A stretch of DNA of 33,402 nt from an uncultured Clostridia bacterium (GTDB lineage: Bacteria; Bacillota; Clostridia; Christensenellales; CAG-314). Made by a program: the position numbers and the translations under genes. The notes under the pieces are model-generated. The model was given only the letters and a program-made list of their open reading frames with translations. It had not been told where the DNA came from and ran no database searches. The stretch lies in the NCBI GenBank assembly GCA_947630455.1, contig CANRHP010000015.1:1-33402 (forward strand). The letters run 5' to 3'. Position 1 is the stretch's first letter. Each line of letters begins with the position of its first letter. Shown here piece after piece: positions 1-7,295 of the stretch.

Positions 1-284
1 TCATTTCCTCCCGCTATCAACTCACCAACAAGCTTCAAGCGCAGATAGTGGCGCTCAACCGTCGCTCGGACAAGGGCGGCGAGGAGTGGCAGGCGGAACG
101 CGAGAAGCTGCTTGCCGCGCTCGGTGAAAAAACGGACAAACTGCCCGAGATTTCCGTAGAACAGCCTGACGGATCTCTCTCAGAATCCGTACAATCGGAA
201 GGCGACTTGCAGGAGACCAATCAAATGGACGAGGATGCCGCAGCTTCAAGTACGGCTACTTTGAGTGACGACGGCAAGGATTGA
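1..284 (+). CDS. C-terminal end of an unidentified coiled-coil protein (partial)
   Basis: The frame beginning at base 3 is open from the window edge to the TGA at 282-284, so only the last 93 or so residues are visible. A GTG at 48 is in frame, but nothing marks it as a start. The visible part begins with a charged, heptad-like helix rich in Lys, Glu, Arg and Leu, and ends in a long acidic Ser/Thr/Asp-rich tail that is probably disordered. No catalytic motif or membrane segment is visible. A terminator follows at once, so it is the last gene of its transcript and is not co-transcribed with walJ. I do not recognise the family. In related bacteria a WalK-type sensor kinase often precedes walJ, but this tail has no kinase motif. 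Confidence 0.6.
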   Translation, partial: ISSRYQLTNKLQAQIVALNRRSDKGGEEWQAEREKLLAALGEKTDKLPEISVEQPDGSLSESVQSEGDLQETNQMDEDAAASSTATLSDDGKD

Positions 285-301
285 TATTGCCGTTTAACGG
301 G

Positions 302-328
302 GACGTCGATTACGGTCGGCGTCTTTTT
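302..328 (+). terminator. Intrinsic terminator after the upstream coiled-coil gene
   Basis: GACG-T-CGAT, loop TACG, GTCG-G-CGTC, then five T. The arms pair over eight base pairs with one T/G mismatch, and the structure lies 17 bases after the stop codon at 284. Confidence 0.75.
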
Positions 329-349
329 GTAAATATCAAATTGGGACAA

Positions 350-384
350 ATGAGGTTGTCGATACCTCATTATTGTGATATAAT
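350..384 (+). promoter_or_regulatory. Sigma-A-type promoter of the walJ operon with a palindrome over the -35 box
   Basis: The -35 is TTGTCG (356-361), the spacer is 17 bp, and the -10 is TATAAT (379-384). The predicted start near 391 leaves a leader of about 17 bases containing AAAGGA before the ATG at 408. A perfect inverted repeat ATGAGGT-N7-ACCTCAT (350-370) straddles the -35 box and could be a repressor site. The promoter call is firm; the operator is inference. Confidence 0.7.
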
Positions 385-407
385 AACAGCTAACAAAGGA
401 TACACAA

Positions 408-1187
408 ATGCTGAAAATAAGTCCGCTATTCAGCGGAAGCAAGGGAAACTGCACACTTATTCAATCCACGAAAGTCAACATTCTGTTGGATGCAGGTTTC
501 GGCTATCGTTACATAGTCCGGGCGCTTGCGGAGCGAGGTCTTGAGCCTAAGGATATTGCCGCGATTGTCGTCAGTCATGAGCACATCGACCACATAGGCG
601 CGCTTCCCATGTGGACGAAACAAACGCCCACACCAGTTTATGTGCCCGAGCGCATTGCAGACCTCATTGCCCAACGAGTGTATTTTTCCGACGTCAACGG
701 TATTGAGGGAGATTTTGCTGTGGGCGACGTCACCGTCAGTCATTGCGAGTGTTATCACGATGCGGCAAGCTGTTTCGGATACAAGTTTATCTGCGGAGCC
801 GACCGTTTTGCCTGCGTCACAGATACCGGACACGTTACGGAGGAAATACTGAAATTTTTGTGGGACGCTCAGGCAATCATGTTGGAAAGCAATCACGATG
901 AGGACATGTTGCGCCGCGGCGAGTACAGCTACAACCTTAAACAACGCATCTTGTCTCCCTACGGACACCTTTCTAACGCTCAGGCGGCGGAGGTTCTGCG
1001 CAAGCTGCGCGGTTCGGCGGTCAAGCAGATCATACTTGCCCACCTTTCGGAAAAAAACAACAACAAAGAGCTCGCTTTCAATGCGGCAGTGGGAGCATGC
1101 GTTTCCTGCGGCGCTGTTGAGGGTAGAGATGTGGTGATCTATGTCGCCGATCAATACAAAAACGAGGTGACTGTTTGCTTAGACTAA
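408..1187 (+). CDS. walJ: MBL-fold metallohydrolase, WalJ/YycJ family
   Basis: Predicted metallo-beta-lactamase-fold hydrolase of 259 residues, the usual YycJ/WalJ size, cytoplasmic. The sequence opens with the family signature SGSKGN near residue 9. It has the metal-binding SHEHIDHIG motif near residue 56, an HDAAS segment, the DTGH motif, ESNHD with the following DML, and the closing GHLSN and LAHLSEKNN motifs. All expected histidines and aspartates are present. WalJ proteins are linked in Firmicutes to the WalKR cell-wall regulon and to coordination of division with DNA replication; the substrate is not settled, and 5'-to-3' exonuclease activity has been proposed. It is the first gene of a tight operon: the next gene starts inside its last codons. 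The ATG at 408 is supported by AAAGGA upstream. The family call is secure; the physiological role is not shown here. Confidence 0.9.
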   Translation: MLKISPLFSGSKGNCTLIQSTKVNILLDAGFGYRYIVRALAERGLEPKDIAAIVVSHEHIDHIGALPMWTKQTPTPVYVPERIADLIAQRVYFSDVNGIEGDFAVGDVTVSHCECYHDAASCFGYKFICGADRFACVTDTGHVTEEILKFLWDAQAIMLESNHDEDMLRRGEYSYNLKQRILSPYGHLSNAQAAEVLRKLRGSAVKQIILAHLSEKNNNKELAFNAAVGACVSCGAVEGRDVVIYVADQYKNEVTVCLD

Positions 1188-2086
1188 GCTACGAAAAACG
1201 TGATTTGGGCTTTTCATTCGGAATCGCCGTTGCCGTGATGGTGGCGGCAAGCCTTGTGCTGACATTTATATTCGGTTCGGAAGCCGACGGCTGGCGATTT
1301 TGGCTTATGCAGGCGCTATATACGCTGGGTATCGGATCGTCGGTTTTCATTTACGACGCAATTGCAAGGATCAACCCCATTGCCGCTTCCCGCCTCAATA
1401 TCAAGCCGCATTTGGCTCATGTGGGATGGGGTATTTTGGCAACGGTGTGTCTCATTTTTGCAATGATGCCCATAAATTATATGTTTATGAAGGGGATTGA
1501 ACAGCTCGGTTTGCCCTCTCAAGGCGTAGACATACCCGAAGGCGTCGACAATTTGGCAGGTCTGCTGATAGTCGCCGCTGTTTTGCCTGCATTTTGCGAA
1601 GAGCTGATTTTCCGAGGAGCGGTTGCACAATCTGCAGGCACTATGAAAAACAAGCTCGCGGCGCTTGCGCTTTCAGGCGGATTGTTTGCGCTGTTTCACG
1701 CCAATCCTGCGCAAACGGTGCATCAATTTATGTTGGGAGCGTTGCTCACTCTGCTGGTTCTGAGGAGCGGCAGCTTGTGGACGTCGGTTTTGGTACATCT
1801 TTTCAACAACGTATTGGTAGTGAGTCTCAATTTTACCGTGTTGGGTGATGACGCTTTTTGGAGCATAAAAAACAATACGGCAATTGTTCTGCCGATTATG
1901 CTTGCGGGAATTATCGGCTTTGCCGCGAGCGTGTTCGGTTATCTCAAAACCACACATAGCGTTTGGACGTCGTCGTCCGAAGAAAAATCTCATCCGCAGG
2001 ATAGCGCTTCGGCAATTGTATTGTGCGTATCGGCGTGCATTTGTCTCTTTTTGTGGTTTACAAAGCTGTTTTTAGGTGCAGAATGA
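1175..2086 (+). CDS. CPBP-family intramembrane metalloprotease
   Basis: Polytopic membrane protein of 303 residues with about eight hydrophobic segments, ending in a hydrophobic C-terminus. It carries the CPBP (CAAX protease/bacteriocin-processing, Abi) signatures: motif 1 EELIFRG near residue 142, motif 2 FALFHANP with its His near residue 170, and motif 3 HLFNN near residue 209. These hold the glutamates and histidines expected of the glutamic-type or metal-dependent Rce1-like active site. The start is TTG at 1175, overlapping walJ by 13 bases and preceded by GAGGTGA at 1164-1170; no ATG gives a full first membrane segment. It overlaps rlmH by ATGA. Known bacterial members process or protect against peptides, or act in membrane-protein quality control. 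The substrate cannot be named from sequence. Confidence 0.88.
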   Translation: MLRLSYEKRDLGFSFGIAVAVMVAASLVLTFIFGSEADGWRFWLMQALYTLGIGSSVFIYDAIARINPIAASRLNIKPHLAHVGWGILATVCLIFAMMPINYMFMKGIEQLGLPSQGVDIPEGVDNLAGLLIVAAVLPAFCEELIFRGAVAQSAGTMKNKLAALALSGGLFALFHANPAQTVHQFMLGALLTLLVLRSGSLWTSVLVHLFNNVLVVSLNFTVLGDDAFWSIKNNTAIVLPIMLAGIIGFAASVFGYLKTTHSVWTSSSEEKSHPQDSASAIVLCVSACICLFLWFTKLFLGAE

Positions 2087-2553
2087 AGCTTCGTATAGTA
2101 GCGGTGGGCAAAATAAAGGAAGATTACCTGAGACAAGCCCTCAACGAATATGTTAAACGTATCGGGCGGTTTGCAAAGGTGGAAATTGTCGAGGTAGAAG
2201 AGTGTCTGAGCCGCGGCCCGCAAACGGTTGGCGAGTTGCAGCGCGTAAAAAACACAGAAGGAGAGGCAATATTATCCAAGCTTGAAGGATATGTTATTGC
2301 GATGGATATCGAGGGGACGCTTATCGGCAGCGAACAGCTCTCGCAGATAATTTCAGAGCAGAAATCGAGATATTCCGCCTTTACTTTTGTGATCGGAGGC
2401 AGCAACGGCTTATCCGACGCCGTCAAGGCGCGCGCAAACATTCGCTTGTCCTTTGGCAGGATAACCTTGCCTCATCAGCTGTTTCGTGTTGTACTCGTCG
2501 AGCAGCTGTACCGAGCATGCTGCATACAAAACAATATCGCGTACCACAAGTAA
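2083..2553 (+). CDS. rlmH: RlmH, 23S rRNA (pseudouridine-1915-N3)-methyltransferase
   Basis: SPOUT-class methyltransferase that adds a methyl group to pseudouridine 1915 in helix 69 of 23S rRNA on assembled 70S ribosomes, using S-adenosylmethionine. At 156 residues it matches the family size. The first residues MKLRIVAVGKIKE are the usual RlmH N-terminus. The cofactor-binding knot is visible as FVIGGSNGLS, the conserved TLPHQLFR element, and EQLYRACCIQNNIAYHK at the very end. The open frame extends further upstream, but the ATG at 2083 is the correct start: it gives the family N-terminus, overlaps the preceding TGA as ATGA, and is preceded by AGGTG. rlmH lies near walJ in many Firmicutes, which supports both calls. 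Confidence 0.96.
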   Translation: MKLRIVAVGKIKEDYLRQALNEYVKRIGRFAKVEIVEVEECLSRGPQTVGELQRVKNTEGEAILSKLEGYVIAMDIEGTLIGSEQLSQIISEQKSRYSAFTFVIGGSNGLSDAVKARANIRLSFGRITLPHQLFRVVLVEQLYRACCIQNNIAYHK

Positions 2554-2581
2554 TTGACAAATCAAATAATTGTGCTACAAT
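2554..2581 (+). promoter_or_regulatory. Strong promoter for the hydrolase-like/DUF951/signal peptidase operon
   Basis: Consensus TTGACA (2554-2559), 16 bp, TACAAT (2576-2581), beginning directly after the rlmH stop. The predicted start near 2588 is only about nine bases before the ATG at 2597. This rules out the upstream TTG at 2570, which lies inside the promoter. Confidence 0.8.
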
Positions 2582-2596
2582 AATAGCGGTGAAACT

Positions 2597-4237
2597 ATGG
2601 AAAGTGTACTGACATCACAAACATTATGGGAAAATTTCGATCCCGCAGCCGAGCAGCTTGATATAGACCCTATCAAAAAGACGGAACAGGGCAATATTGT
2701 TACCAAAACGCTCTATTTCACCGGTCGAACGCTTTCAAGCGGTGCAAAAACGCGTGTGTTCGGCACCGTCTGCTACAAAAAAACAGCAGAGAAAAAGCCC
2801 GCGGTACTGGTAATAAGCAACTATTCTCAGCCCATTGAGCTGAATGTTCTCAGAGATATTGCTTCTCACGGTTTTGTGGCTATGTCGGTAGATCTTGCGG
2901 GACGTCGTCCCAAAGGGCTGCATACAATATATCCCGAAGAAATTATATATTGCAACAAAATTTATGCCCACACCATGTTTGAAATTTCCGAAACGGCGCG
3001 CGAGACCAAGCTGTACGAGTACACCGTCAGCTGCCGCAGGGCAATCACCTATCTGCTCAACGAAGAACACGTTTCGCAGGTGTCGGTGTTGACCGCAGGG
3101 CAAGGCGCTTATGTGGGGATCATCGTTCTCGGTGTGGAAAACCGCGTCAAAAACGGAGCCGTTTTGTTTGGCAATCTATATCGCAATTTTCCCATGCTGG
3201 ACAAGGATGAAAACGTACTTGATGCCGGCAAGGACGAATTGGAACGCCACATTGCCTATGACACACGTCGTCAGCAATGGACGTTGGGACTTGCGCCTCA
3301 AACATACGCGCAGCAAATCAAGGTGCCTGTGTACGTCGTCAACTCCGCGAACAGTCCTTTCGTTGATGTGGTACAGACCAGTAAAACAATGCTGCGTCTC
3401 AATGCCGACTGCCGTTTGCTTATTTTGCCTACATGTATGGACTATCTGCCAAAGCGTTATGCCGACGGTGTGTTGACTTGGCTTCACGGTTACCAACCCA
3501 AGCCCAGGTCCGAGATCAAGTCGTTCCGCAATCAAAACGGAGACTACTGCATTTCGGTCAATGCGGACAGACCGCTAAACAAAACGTCGCTATGGTATTG
3601 TACAGATGCCGATTCCCGTGCAAAGCACTGGACCAAAGCAACGCTCACCCAAGCGGAAAATGGCTATGTGGCAAAGCTCAACCTGTACGAGAAGGATTGT
3701 TATGTGGCTTGCTTTGTCACTTTTGACGACGATGTGTCCACGTCCACACTGCTGTTCACAGAAAAAGTTTCGGCAGTAAATGTCACCAAAGCTCTAAATA
3801 TAATTTTCAGTGGTACCGGTAAGCAGACTTTGGTACCTTTGGTTACCGATGGCGCGTGGTGGAATGTCGATCTCGAACCGCAGCTGGACAAGGGCTATCT
3901 AAACATTGTCGGCGCAAAAGGCAAGGCGCTTGCCACTTTTGCGATAAACGACAAAAGTATACGCATAAACCAATCCTTTACAGTTGTATTCGACGTTTGC
4001 AGCAATGTCAGACAACAGCTTGCGCTTGTTGCAGTTACCAGGTTCGGTGAAAAAAACTCACAGTACAGTCAGTACATACAGCTTATCGGCAACGGCAAAT
4101 GGGAGCATGTCACTTTTGATAAAATCAACTTCCACCGAACAGTGGACGGAAAGCAATTGCTGGATTCGGAAAAAGTAGAGATGTTGGTTATTCTCGCCGA
4201 TACCGAAATTTTGGTAAACAACATTTTCTTGGTATGA
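2597..4237 (+). CDS. Alpha/beta-hydrolase-like protein with a degenerate active site
   Basis: Protein of 546 residues with no signal peptide, so probably cytoplasmic. The first 300 or so residues resemble an acyl-CoA thioesterase/acetylxylan-esterase-type alpha/beta hydrolase: a beta strand PAVLVISNYS, a GFVAMSVDLAG strand-turn, a nucleophile-elbow-like stretch VLTAGQGAYVG, and a late strand VPVYVVNSANSPFVD. At the elbow, the Gly-X-Ser-X-Gly serine appears to be glutamine, and no clear catalytic His follows (the late strand ends LPTCMDYLPKR). The C-terminal half is beta-rich, with a WYCTDAD segment recalling PhoPQ-activated proteins, then an unrecognised beta-sandwich-like domain. It overlaps the DUF951 gene by ATGA. 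I infer a non-enzymatic or altered hydrolase; the specific function is unknown. Confidence 0.7.
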   Translation: MESVLTSQTLWENFDPAAEQLDIDPIKKTEQGNIVTKTLYFTGRTLSSGAKTRVFGTVCYKKTAEKKPAVLVISNYSQPIELNVLRDIASHGFVAMSVDLAGRRPKGLHTIYPEEIIYCNKIYAHTMFEISETARETKLYEYTVSCRRAITYLLNEEHVSQVSVLTAGQGAYVGIIVLGVENRVKNGAVLFGNLYRNFPMLDKDENVLDAGKDELERHIAYDTRRQQWTLGLAPQTYAQQIKVPVYVVNSANSPFVDVVQTSKTMLRLNADCRLLILPTCMDYLPKRYADGVLTWLHGYQPKPRSEIKSFRNQNGDYCISVNADRPLNKTSLWYCTDADSRAKHWTKATLTQAENGYVAKLNLYEKDCYVACFVTFDDDVSTSTLLFTEKVSAVNVTKALNIIFSGTGKQTLVPLVTDGAWWNVDLEPQLDKGYLNIVGAKGKALATFAINDKSIRINQSFTVVFDVCSNVRQQLALVAVTRFGEKNSQYSQYIQLIGNGKWEHVTFDKINFHRTVDGKQLLDSEKVEMLVILADTEILVNNIFLV

Positions 4238-4413
4238 CGTCGGTAAATATTGGAGACACTGTAACAACGCGCAAGCCTCACGCTTGCGGCTCTGATAAAT
4301 GGACGGTGATGCGCGTGGGAGCCGACTACAAGCTTAAATGTCTGAAATGCGGTCACGTCGTTATGCTTGACAGTGAAAAATTTCACAAGGTAGTGCAAAT
4401 TGCAACAAAATGA
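4234..4413 (+). CDS. DUF951 family small protein
   Basis: Short reading frame of 59 residues. The sequence shows the family hallmarks in order: VNIGDTVTTRKPHACGS near the N-terminus, WTVMRVGADYKLKC, then LKCGHVVMLDSEKF. Three cysteines (in HACGS and KCLKCG) suggest a small zinc-ribbon-like or nucleic-acid-binding fold; that is inference, since the family has no assigned function. The ATG overlaps the stop of the hydrolase-like gene (ATGA), and the signal peptidase TTG lies within its last codons, so three genes are translationally linked. DUF951 genes are widespread single-copy genes in Firmicutes. Confidence 0.88.
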   Translation: MTSVNIGDTVTTRKPHACGSDKWTVMRVGADYKLKCLKCGHVVMLDSEKFHKVVQIATK

Positions 4414-5242
4414 TGAAAATCAACTTAATAGCGAAAATACGGAAGCTAACTCCGACGCGGAGGAGGCTTCTTGTGTAGAGGAGCAAGCTTTGCAGGACGC
4501 GCAGACGGAAGAACCCATTGTCGAATACAATGCGGATCCTCCCGTTGAGCAACCATACCCAACGTATGCTGTGCCGCAAGAACAAGCGCCTGAAAGGCAA
4601 AATAAAGCCGGGCGACTTTTGGATATCGCGCTTTGGCTGATTGTGATTTTACTTGCCGTTGTGGTGGTTTTGCGTCTTTTTGTTTTTGGGCGCATAACAA
4701 TCAGCGGCGAATCAATGACTGCTTCCTACTACGACGACAAAAGCTATGCAAGCTACAATCCGCAGCTTACTTTTCACAGCGGCGATGTGGTGCGCGTAAA
4801 CAAAAGGTCAAAGGTATCGCGCGGCGACGTGGCAGTATTTTACAAATATCACATTGACAGCAAATTGAAAGCGGCTTTTGCAAGCGGAAAAGACGTTCAA
4901 TCGGGCGGTAAATATGAAAAACTCATCAAACGTGTTGTGGCACTTGGCGGCGACAAGCTGTGGTTGGAGCCTTGCGGCGACAAGTTCAGATTGGTAATAC
5001 AAACTCCCGAAGGAGATGTACTCGCAGAGGACTATTACGAAAAAAACGGCACAAAATTGGATGCCGACGCGTTTTTGCTTTCCACGGATTTGGGTCGTCT
5101 GACAGGTACCACCGCAGACAATCCGTATGTGGTAAGAGAGGGTTGTTTCTTTGCGTTGGGAGACAATCGTACCAATTCCTCCGACTCTCGCGGCAGTCTC
5201 GGTGAGTTTCCGTTGGATCAAATTTACGGTGTGGTAATTTGA
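4400..5242 (+). CDS. lepB: Signal peptidase I (type I, SipS-like)
   Basis: Membrane-bound serine protease that removes signal peptides from exported proteins at the outer face of the membrane. From the TTG at 4400 it has 280 residues: an unusually long acidic cytosolic N-terminal extension of about 70 residues rich in Glu, Gln and Pro, one membrane segment at about 73-96, then the catalytic domain. The nucleophile Ser105 sits in SGESM, the general base Lys177 in LIKRVVALGGD, and box E GDNRTNSSDSR is at 254-264. All S26 catalytic elements are present. No ATG lies in frame near the start; AAGG at 4387-4390, nine bases upstream, supports TTG. It is the last gene of the operon, with a terminator 60 bases on. 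The window's lipoproteins would use signal peptidase II instead. Confidence 0.92.
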   Translation: MQQNDENQLNSENTEANSDAEEASCVEEQALQDAQTEEPIVEYNADPPVEQPYPTYAVPQEQAPERQNKAGRLLDIALWLIVILLAVVVVLRLFVFGRITISGESMTASYYDDKSYASYNPQLTFHSGDVVRVNKRSKVSRGDVAVFYKYHIDSKLKAAFASGKDVQSGGKYEKLIKRVVALGGDKLWLEPCGDKFRLVIQTPEGDVLAEDYYEKNGTKLDADAFLLSTDLGRLTGTTADNPYVVREGCFFALGDNRTNSSDSRGSLGEFPLDQIYGVVI

Positions 5243-5304
5243 TTTTCTTATTCGTTTGTCAAAAATCAGTTTATCGTAATCAAAAAAGTGTAAATACAAT
5301 GACG

Positions 5305-5333
5305 AAAAAAGCACGCGGTAAACGTGCTTTTTT
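5305..5333. terminator. Bidirectional intrinsic terminator
   Basis: A6-GCACG, seven-base loop, CGTGC-T6. The A tract on one side and T tract on the other let it end both the rightward signal peptidase operon and the leftward membrane-protein gene whose stop is at 5436. Confidence 0.85.
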
Positions 5334-5435
5334 AACTAAAAAATATCAAAACTGTCTGTTTGTAGACAGGCTCCTACACGCCGTGCAAAACAGCTCATAT
5401 ATGTTCTAACGGTTGGTTGGTGTCAAATGTAAAAT

Positions 5436-6047
5436 TTAATTTTTCGAATTTTCTGTTTCTGCAAAAGTAACCTTCAACATTGCCATTTGCAGGGAATTAT
5501 GCAGCTCCAGCTTAGTTTGGCGTCCGTTTATCAGCCAACAATCTACGGCTTCCCAAATAGCAAAAGTTCCCACTATGCTTATCACTTCATGAAAAACAAG
5601 ATTTTCGGCAAATATTGTGATGAAAAAATAGGCTGCAAGAGCAACAATGCCGAAAACCAACAAAAAGATGCCGAGCTTGCGGTTGTTTCGGATGTCGTCC
5701 AGCTTGTCGTAAACCTGCATATTGTAATGATCGTGGAGCGCCGCGGTCAATTTACTTTGTTGTTGTTTTGTTAGTTCTCTGCCCACAAAGTTTACCGTCA
5801 AGTCGTATTCTGTCGGTACAAAATAAGCTTGATCATCTATGTACCTAAGAATTTCCGGGTTTATTTGTCCGTATTCGGCAGGAGCCAACGGGTCAAATAG
5901 ATCCATATCCTCCGGCAGGTTTACATCTATTCTGACGGTGTTGTCTTTTTGTAGTCGTTCCTCGACAAATTTTTTGTTGGAGTATTTTTTCTGCACATTA
6001 TCTTTCAGTGCAAGCATACGTTTTTTGAAAACTTCTCGTTTGTCCAT
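5436..6047 (-). CDS. Hypothetical protein with two membrane segments
   Basis: Protein of 203 residues. A charged N-terminal region of about 120 residues includes a helical KKRMLALKDNVQKKY start and LPEDMDLFDPLAPAEYG. Two hydrophobic segments follow at about 126-145 (GIFLLVFGIVALAAYFF) and 152-170 (VISIVGTFAIWEAVDCW), then a short amphipathic tail with LELHNSLQMAMLKV. There is no signal peptide, so the N-terminal domain is probably cytosolic. The ATG at 6047 has GGAG seven or so bases upstream on the minus strand, and an extended -10 promoter precedes it. It is a single-gene unit with a terminator on the far side. I do not recognise a named family. Confidence 0.72.
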   Translation of the reverse strand: MDKREVFKKRMLALKDNVQKKYSNKKFVEERLQKDNTVRIDVNLPEDMDLFDPLAPAEYGQINPEILRYIDDQAYFVPTEYDLTVNFVGRELTKQQQSKLTAALHDHYNMQVYDKLDDIRNNRKLGIFLLVFGIVALAAYFFITIFAENLVFHEVISIVGTFAIWEAVDCWLINGRQTKLELHNSLQMAMLKVTFAETENSKN

Positions 6048-6072
6048 ACTAATCTCCGTTTTCTTTTATTCA

Positions 6073-6081
6073 ATTATACCA
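6073..6081 (-). promoter_or_regulatory. Extended -10 promoter of the minus-strand membrane-protein gene
   Basis: On the minus strand this reads TGG-TATAAT, an extended -10 element. The -35 region at 16-18 bp is poor, as is usual for extended -10 promoters. It lies about 26 bases before the ATG. Confidence 0.6.
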
Positions 6082-6332
6082 CCAATTGCGTTAAATTGAA
6101 ATAATTAACCGCTTATTTGTTAAAATTTCGCTTCCGTCGGTAAAATTTGGAGGAATAAATATCTAAGCAGGATATTTTTTACAATGCACTACGACGTGCT
6201 TTCGTTGCTGCAAGGATGAATTTTTTGACGTCCATAAACATTGGAAGTTCGTATATCTATATAAAGTAAGTAGAATTGACCTTTTTGTCTATTTTATTTG
6301 AAAACGTTTTTCACTGATGTGGCATTTTTATA

Positions 6333-6365
6333 GAAACAAGCCATCTTAGCTCAAGGGCTTGTTTC
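6333..6365. repeat. Perfect 10-bp inverted repeat
   Basis: GAAACAAGCC (6333-6342), 13-base spacer, GGCTTGTTTC (6356-6365). No T tract follows, so it is not an ordinary terminator. It could be a protein-binding site, an RNA hairpin or an element end. Confidence 0.6.
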
Positions 6366-6513
6366 GAATGGTATTTAGTTGGTTTCGGAAAACTAAGCGC
6401 CCGTCCTTGTCCCGAGCGAGGCGAGAATAAGCAGAGCAACGCAATGTGGTGCGGAGAACTGCTATTTCAAGCAATCAGGTAACAAAACTTTGCTGTATCG
6501 TATTCACAAGGAG

Positions 6514-6551
6514 TATAAGAAAAGAGGGGCTTTTGCTCCTCTTTTTCTTAT
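6514..6551. terminator. Long near-palindromic terminator
   Basis: Left arm ATAAGAAAAGAGGGGC, loop TTTT, right arm GCTCCTCTTTTTCTTAT. Pairing covers about 15 bp with one bulge and one mismatch, and T-rich tracts on both strands allow termination either way. Confidence 0.75.
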
Positions 6552-6722
6552 GCGGCTATTAGCAAACCGCAGCTGCTGGGGTGAGTATTGATGACGGACT
6601 TGATAAAATCACGTTTTTACCAGCGCCGAACAATCCATATTCAAACTTAACTATACCGCATCGCACATTTTTGTTTTCTGCTGGACAGTGAAATAATGAG
6701 ATCGCAAAGGAGGCATTGCATT

Positions 6723-7016
6723 ATGAAAGATAATCTAAATGGCGTAGGAATCTGGGGACAAAGGCATTATCAATACCTGAAGAAAAAAACCACCGTCATT
6801 AATGTGATGCGGATGAGCGGGTCGTTGAATTCTAATCTGCGAGAGGTTGACGAGCATGCGGATGAAATGGTCTTTAAGCTTGCAAAGCAGTTCGCCAAGC
6901 AAGAAGGCTTCACAGAAGAAATGAAATGCCACGACAAAATGGCGTGGGTCGGTGCCACGAACAACATCCCAAACCAGGTCAATGAGATCGTTCTGAATGA
7001 AGTAATTTTTATATAA
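6723..7016 (+). CDS. TnpV-family transposon protein
   Basis: Protein of 97 residues matching the TnpV family found on Tn4451-like and other clostridial mobile elements: GIWGQRHYQYLKK, SGSLNSNLREVDEHADEM, AKQEGFTEEMKCHDKMAWVG and NQVNEIVLNEVIF align with the conserved core. The family N-terminal leader (a short segment with a YPDL-type motif) is absent here, so the protein is slightly short. The start is chosen at the ATG at 6723 because AAAGGAGG lies nine bases upstream; an in-frame ATG at 6696 has no such site. The role of TnpV is not established. It marks this stretch as mobile-element DNA and is followed within six bases by the DUF6809 remnant. Confidence 0.85.
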   Translation: MKDNLNGVGIWGQRHYQYLKKKTTVINVMRMSGSLNSNLREVDEHADEMVFKLAKQFAKQEGFTEEMKCHDKMAWVGATNNIPNQVNEIVLNEVIFI

Positions 7017-7021
7017 CGGTA

Positions 7022-7294
7022 TTGGAAGATCTGTGGTGCGGTAACGTCAACCCGTACAAAACGTTCTTAATTCAAAACCGGCAGTTCAAACACCTGCTCT
7101 CCCCAATGGGCAAAAACCGTGATAAACTCACCGCTACCTTCACCGATCAGCAAAAGGAACTGCTCGAGAAATACGACGGCACGATCAACGAAATGTACTC
7201 TCTCGCCGAGCAATCTGTATTTTAATACGGCGTATCCCTCGGCGTTCGGTTGATGGTAGAAAATTTATCAATCCAACTAACAACAGAAGATTAG
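7022..7294 (+). pseudogene. DUF6809-family gene interrupted by an in-frame stop
   Basis: The first part from TTG at 7022 (EDLWCGNVNP, then TDQQKELLEKYDGTINEMYSL) matches DUF6809, small proteins common on clostridial conjugative elements. The frame hits TAA at 7223-7225, where family members continue with a tyrosine-glycine segment. Directly after the TAA, in the same frame, comes YGVSLGVRLMVE, the family's C-terminal motif, ending at TAG 7292-7294. This looks like one point nonsense mutation rather than a natural end. No Shine-Dalgarno site is evident before the TTG, so it probably depended on coupling to tnpV. The 67-residue fragment could still be made. Confidence 0.75.
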
Positions 7295-7295
7295 A

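Larger units (their letters stand above)
6082..6722. other. 640-base non-coding stretch at the left side of the accessory island
   Basis: No convincing gene on either strand. It holds a 10-bp perfect inverted repeat (6333-6365), a short inverted repeat TTAGTT/AACTAA near 6375-6395, and a long terminator-like hairpin (6514-6551). AAAGGAGG at 6706-6713 is the ribosome site of the next gene. Composition shifts from AT-rich (6090-6330) to more mixed after 6390. The island's left junction probably lies somewhere here, but no copy of the tRNA 3' end could be found by eye. Confidence 0.5.

Noticed and set aside
2570-2596. TTG 2570 as the start of the hydrolase-like gene
   Set aside because: It lies between the -35 and -10 boxes of the promoter, upstream of the predicted transcript start.
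6585-6630. Possible attL: short matches to the tRNA-Pro 3' end
   Set aside because: Only separated 7-8 base words are shared, with different spacing; that is expected by chance.
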